Positions 61,572 to 64,000 of a stretch of DNA of 64,000 nucleotides are shown here, in pieces. Within the stretch, counting starts at the first letter, position 1. Each line of letters opens with the position of its first letter. Both the position numbers and the translations under genes were made by a program. The notes under the pieces are model-generated. The model saw only the letters and a list, made by a program, of their open reading frames with translations, was not told where the DNA came from and did no database searches. Origin of the DNA: Phaeobacter sp. 22II1-1F12B (lineage in GTDB: Bacteria; Pseudomonadota; Alphaproteobacteria; Rhodobacterales; Rhodobacteraceae); the NCBI RefSeq assembly GCF_002210165.1, contig NZ_AQQP01000011.1:1-64000 (forward strand), read 5' to 3'.

Positions 61572-61728
61572 CAAGTGCCCTTTCACCTATGAAAACGCGC
61601 GATATTTACGCCGGGGTGCGACATACCGCTCCTAGACATTCATTATCGCGCATATGTGATTTTTGATTGAAACCGGTTCTGTTAGACCCAAGTTCAGAAA
61701 ACAGTAATCCGTACGTACGAGGCCCCGA

Positions 61729-62319
61729 ATGAGCAATCCGACACGACGCCGATTTCTTGCCACCGCCACCGCTTCTGCCGCGCTGATCCCGGCCGCGAAA
61801 GCATGGGCGGTCGAAATCGAAGACCCCAGCCTTACCCATGACGAAAGCCTCGCGCCGGTACGCCGCAACATCTCGAGCTTTTCGGCGCAGGACTGGCGCG
61901 ACCACTTCGACACGCTCGGCGTGGCCAGCATCGTGGCCGACACGACCTCGCGCGCGCTGCATTATTGGGATGCGACCGGCGAAGATTACCGGATCTACCC
62001 AACCTCTGTCCCGATGAGCGACGAGTTGACCAAGCGCGGCTACACCAAGATCGTGCGCAAAAAGGTTGGCCCCGACTGGACGCCGACCCCCAACATGCTC
62101 GAACGCGACCCCGATCTGAAATACATGCCGCCGGGCCCCGGCAACCCGCTGGGCACCCATGCGATGTATCTCGACTGGCCCGCCTATCTGATCCACGGCA
62201 CCCATGACACCCGCAAGATCGGGCGCCGGTCGTCGAGCGGATGTATCGGGCTGTACAATCATTTCATCGCCGAACTCTATGAGATCACGCCGGTCGGCAC
62301 GCAGGTTCGCGTCATCTGA
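61729..62319 (+). CDS. L,D-transpeptidase (YkuD family)
   Basis: The 196-residue secreted enzyme would crosslink peptidoglycan stems or attach proteins to them. A twin-arginine signal (TRRRFLATATASAALIPAAKAWA, ending about residue 27) precedes the YkuD domain. The catalytic motif HGTHDTRKIG, with the Ser-rich SSSGCIGLYN carrying the nucleophile Cys (about residue 172), is intact. It is monocistronic between the patatin and bdhA genes. Confidence 0.9.
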   Translation: MSNPTRRRFLATATASAALIPAAKAWAVEIEDPSLTHDESLAPVRRNISSFSAQDWRDHFDTLGVASIVADTTSRALHYWDATGEDYRIYPTSVPMSDELTKRGYTKIVRKKVGPDWTPTPNMLERDPDLKYMPPGPGNPLGTHAMYLDWPAYLIHGTHDTRKIGRRSSSGCIGLYNHFIAELYEITPVGTQVRVI

Positions 62320-62360
62320 CGCCATCGCCCGCGCCCGGTCCTGGGCGCGGGCGCATTTCA

Positions 62361-63134
62361 TCAGGATGCCGTCCAGCCGCCATCGGCGCTGATCGTCGTA
62401 CCGGTGATCTGATCCGCCGCCGATGAGCAGAGGAAAACCGCGATCCCGGCGATCTGTTCGACGGTCGCAAATTCCTTGGACGGCTGTTTGGCAAGGATCA
62501 CCTTTTCCACCGCCTCATCCTCGGAAATCCCGTATTCCTTGGCCGTGTCCGGAATCTGCTTTTCCACCAGCGGTGTCAGCACGTAGCCCGGGCAGATCGC
62601 ATTGACGGTGATCGTTTCCTTCGCGGTCTCCAGCGCGGCGACCTTGGTCATGCCGACAACACCGTGCTTGGCGGTCACATAGGCCGATTTGAACGGGCTT
62701 GCCCGCAAGCCGTGGGCCGAGGCCACGTTGACCACCCGGCCCCATCCGGCCTTGCGCATCATCGGCAGCGCCGCCGCCATGGTGTGAAAGGTCGAGTTCA
62801 TGTTGATCGCGATGATCGCATCCCATTTTTCCGCCGGGAATTCATCAATCGCGGCGACATGCTGGATACCGGCGTTGTTCACGAGGATATCGCAGGCGCC
62901 CGCCTCTTCGACCAGCTTACGGCATTCGTCGCCCTTGGACATGTCCGCCTTGATGTAACGGGCCGTGACGCCCGTCTCCTTGGCGATTTTCTCGGCCAGG
63001 GCGTGGTCTTCTTCGTTATCCGTAAATGAGTTCAGGACGACATTCGCACCGGCGCGCGCCAGTTCCCATGCGATTCCCAGACCGATTCCCGAGTTTGACC
63101 CGGTGATGACGGCGGTTTTTCCCGACAGTGACAT
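62361..63134 (-). CDS. bdhA: D-3-hydroxybutyrate dehydrogenase
   Basis: The 257-residue short-chain dehydrogenase oxidises D-3-hydroxybutyrate to acetoacetate with NAD in polyhydroxybutyrate use. Visible are the NAD loop TGSNSGIGLGIA (about 11-22), NNAGIQHVA, the catalytic Ser in VASAHG and the YVTAKHG Tyr-Lys pair (about 152-156), and the C-terminal DGGWTAS end. The insert around LVEKQIPDTAKEYG is characteristic of BdhA rather than other short-chain dehydrogenases. Confidence 0.9.
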   Translation of the reverse strand: MSLSGKTAVITGSNSGIGLGIAWELARAGANVVLNSFTDNEEDHALAEKIAKETGVTARYIKADMSKGDECRKLVEEAGACDILVNNAGIQHVAAIDEFPAEKWDAIIAINMNSTFHTMAAALPMMRKAGWGRVVNVASAHGLRASPFKSAYVTAKHGVVGMTKVAALETAKETITVNAICPGYVLTPLVEKQIPDTAKEYGISEDEAVEKVILAKQPSKEFATVEQIAGIAVFLCSSAADQITGTTISADGGWTAS

Positions 63135-63458
63135 GGTGTTTCCTTCTCGTCAGATGATCACGGGCAGAGTTGCATGCTGCACCTGCCAAATAAACGGCTA
63201 AATCCGCACAAGGGTTCGATGATTTTTGCCCAGTTCGCCGCGTTTGGACGATCTGCCGCAGGCAGCCGGCGGATCGGCCATTTTCAGCCGGTGGGCCCAA
63301 TATATGCTGGTGACGGCGCGCTGCCTGTGAAAGACGGCAGCAACGCGACCGAGAGGAGTCTCGTGCATGATTCCCGTCGCAGTAAAACCCGGAAAACGCC
63401 AACCCGACGAGCTAGGGACAATGACGCGGATGCCGCAGGAAACGCAGGGATCAGGGAC
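63135..63458. other. Gene-free region upstream of bdhA
   Basis: This holds the bdhA promoter region. A short plus-strand frame near 63363-63497 has AGGAG nearby but reads into the opposing terminator and has very basic, low-complexity content, so I do not call it a gene. Confidence 0.45.
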
Positions 63459-63487
63459 AAAAAAAACGCCCGCACGAAGCGGGCGTT
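63459..63487 (-). terminator. Strong terminator for a minus-strand transcript
   Basis: The stem cgcccgc/gcgggcg (63467-63473 with 63479-63485, extended by A-T pairs) has loop acgaa and, on the minus strand, is followed by eight T residues (63459-63466). No annotated minus-strand gene ends here; the only candidate is the short frame at 63486-63671. Confidence 0.85.
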
Positions 63488-63671
63488 AAGTTATTGAGGC
63501 AGGTTTCATACAGGCAAGAAACCTATCGAGCAGTGCCCCTGTTATAAGCAATTCCGCAGCGGCATCCAAGCTAAAAGTTTGAAAAGACGTGAATCCCACG
63601 TTAGCCTTGTTGCCAATAATATAAGGCCAGAGCAGATTGTCGCCAAAATGAAGATCAATTATTTCCGCCAC
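63486..63671 (-). CDS. Possible small minus-strand gene antisense to the start of the binding-protein gene
   Basis: A 61-codon frame from a GTG at 63671 to a TAA at 63486-63488 ends directly at the base of a strong terminator. It includes IIDLHFGDNLLWPYIIGNKA and ends LLDRFLACMKPASIT. The ribosome binding site is weak (GGGA), and I recognise no family. It could instead be an untranslated antisense RNA covering the start codon of the binding-protein gene at 63648. Confidence 0.3.
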   Translation of the reverse strand: MAEIIDLHFGDNLLWPYIIGNKANVGFTSFQTFSLDAAAELLITGALLDRFLACMKPASIT

Positions 63672-64000
63672 TTCCCGGCGATCGGACGTGGATTCGCCGC
63701 CGGAGTCGCAATGGGATTCGCAGCCGCCCTGACGGGCTCTCTGGCCGGTGCCGAGCCCAGCCATGGCATAGCTATGTATGGCGACCCTGCCCTGCCACCG
63801 GATTTTGTGTCGCTCCCTTATGCCAACCCCGAGGCGCCCAAGGGCGGAAAAATCGTATTCGGGAACACCGGCGGTTTCGATTCACTCAATCCGTTCGTCT
63901 CGAAAGGCACATCGCCCTGGCAAATGCGTTTCTGGAGCTACGAGTCCCTCATGGGGCGATCCTGGGACGAACCTTTCACCCTTTACGGTCTTCTTGCCGA
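63648..64000 (+). CDS. YejA-like extracellular solute-binding protein, 5' part
   Basis: The gene runs off the window; about 117 residues are seen. A signal peptide (to SLAGA, about 36 residues) is followed by HGIAMYGDPALPPDFVSLPY and ANPEAPKGGKIVFGNTGGFDSLNPF, diagnostic of YejA-type family 5 binding proteins that import oligopeptides or microcin C-like compounds. The rest of a yej-type ABC transporter would be expected to the right. The start codon is overlapped by a possible antisense transcript. Confidence 0.85.
   Translation, partial: MKINYFRHFPAIGRGFAAGVAMGFAAALTGSLAGAEPSHGIAMYGDPALPPDFVSLPYANPEAPKGGKIVFGNTGGFDSLNPFVSKGTSPWQMRFWSYESLMGRSWDEPFTLYGLLA

Noticed and set aside
63363-63497. 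A short plus-strand open frame with AGGAG upstream
   Set aside because: It is very basic and low in complexity, runs through the terminator stem and has no family resemblance.

Overview
The window looks like a chromosomal segment of a marine-type alphaproteobacterium of the Rhodobacteraceae (Roseobacter/Rhodobacter group). The evidence is a circularly permuted two-piece tmRNA with the tag ANDNRAPVAVAA beside an alpha-type sspB, a trgA-trgB-cysK locus of the kind known from Rhodobacter, and small families typical of this group (DUF4169, DUF6525). Gene density is high, and many neighbouring genes overlap by ATGA or GTGA.

Left part, about 1-24.7 kb (accessory character). An IS6-family element (320-1134) abuts the decayed 3' end of a second IS6-family element (1137-1391). 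A complete relative of that second element lies at 11640-12437 in the same orientation. Between them are a small c-type cytochrome gene and a seven-gene minus-strand operon (10713 to 2345): a peptide-type ABC importer (binding protein, two permeases, two ATPases), a gamma-glutamyltransferase without signal peptide and an M20 peptidase. An IclR-type regulator is divergent from it. To the right, the complete IS6 copy has cut off all but the last 36 codons of an unknown gene.

Next is a tightly packed 13-gene minus-strand operon (24153 to 12808), the most interesting unit here. It starts downstream of two abutting 25-bp AT-rich palindromes resembling Zur (zinc repressor) boxes. It encodes a CxxC flavoprotein, a COG0523/CobW GTPase, DUF1826, DUF6525, a complete nickel/peptide-type ABC importer with a fused double ATPase, a secreted His/Asp-rich DUF2796 protein, a LolD/FtsX-like ABC pair and two DUF3299 proteins. 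I read it as a zinc-starvation system that combines two transport modules with a metallochaperone. A tRNA-Ser(GGA) gene marks the change to more conserved chromosome.

Middle part, 24.7-48 kb: a stress cluster phr-cfa-trgA-trgB-cysK-mscS, with an ECF sigma-E-like promoter (TGATCC-N16-CGTAT) ahead of phr; a class V aminotransferase; a BCCT transporter with a universal stress protein; acuI; dinB-like; the permuted ssrA followed by sspB (tagging RNA and ClpXP adaptor together); fumC; a beta-lactamase-like hydrolase; three small genes; a P450 plus membrane hydrolase pair; ccdA and a tusA-like gene.

Right part, 48-64 kb: rne with a long leader, an M32 carboxypeptidase overlapping ctaA, trmJ, a thiE-like gene, a HupE/UreJ-2 gene and a DUF4198 gene whose 5' ends overlap head to head, the pseudouridine catabolism pair psuK-psuG, a DUF502 gene, a patatin-like phospholipase, an L,D-transpeptidase and bdhA. 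The last 353 bases hold the start of a YejA-like binding protein, with a strong opposing terminator and a possible antisense transcript just upstream.
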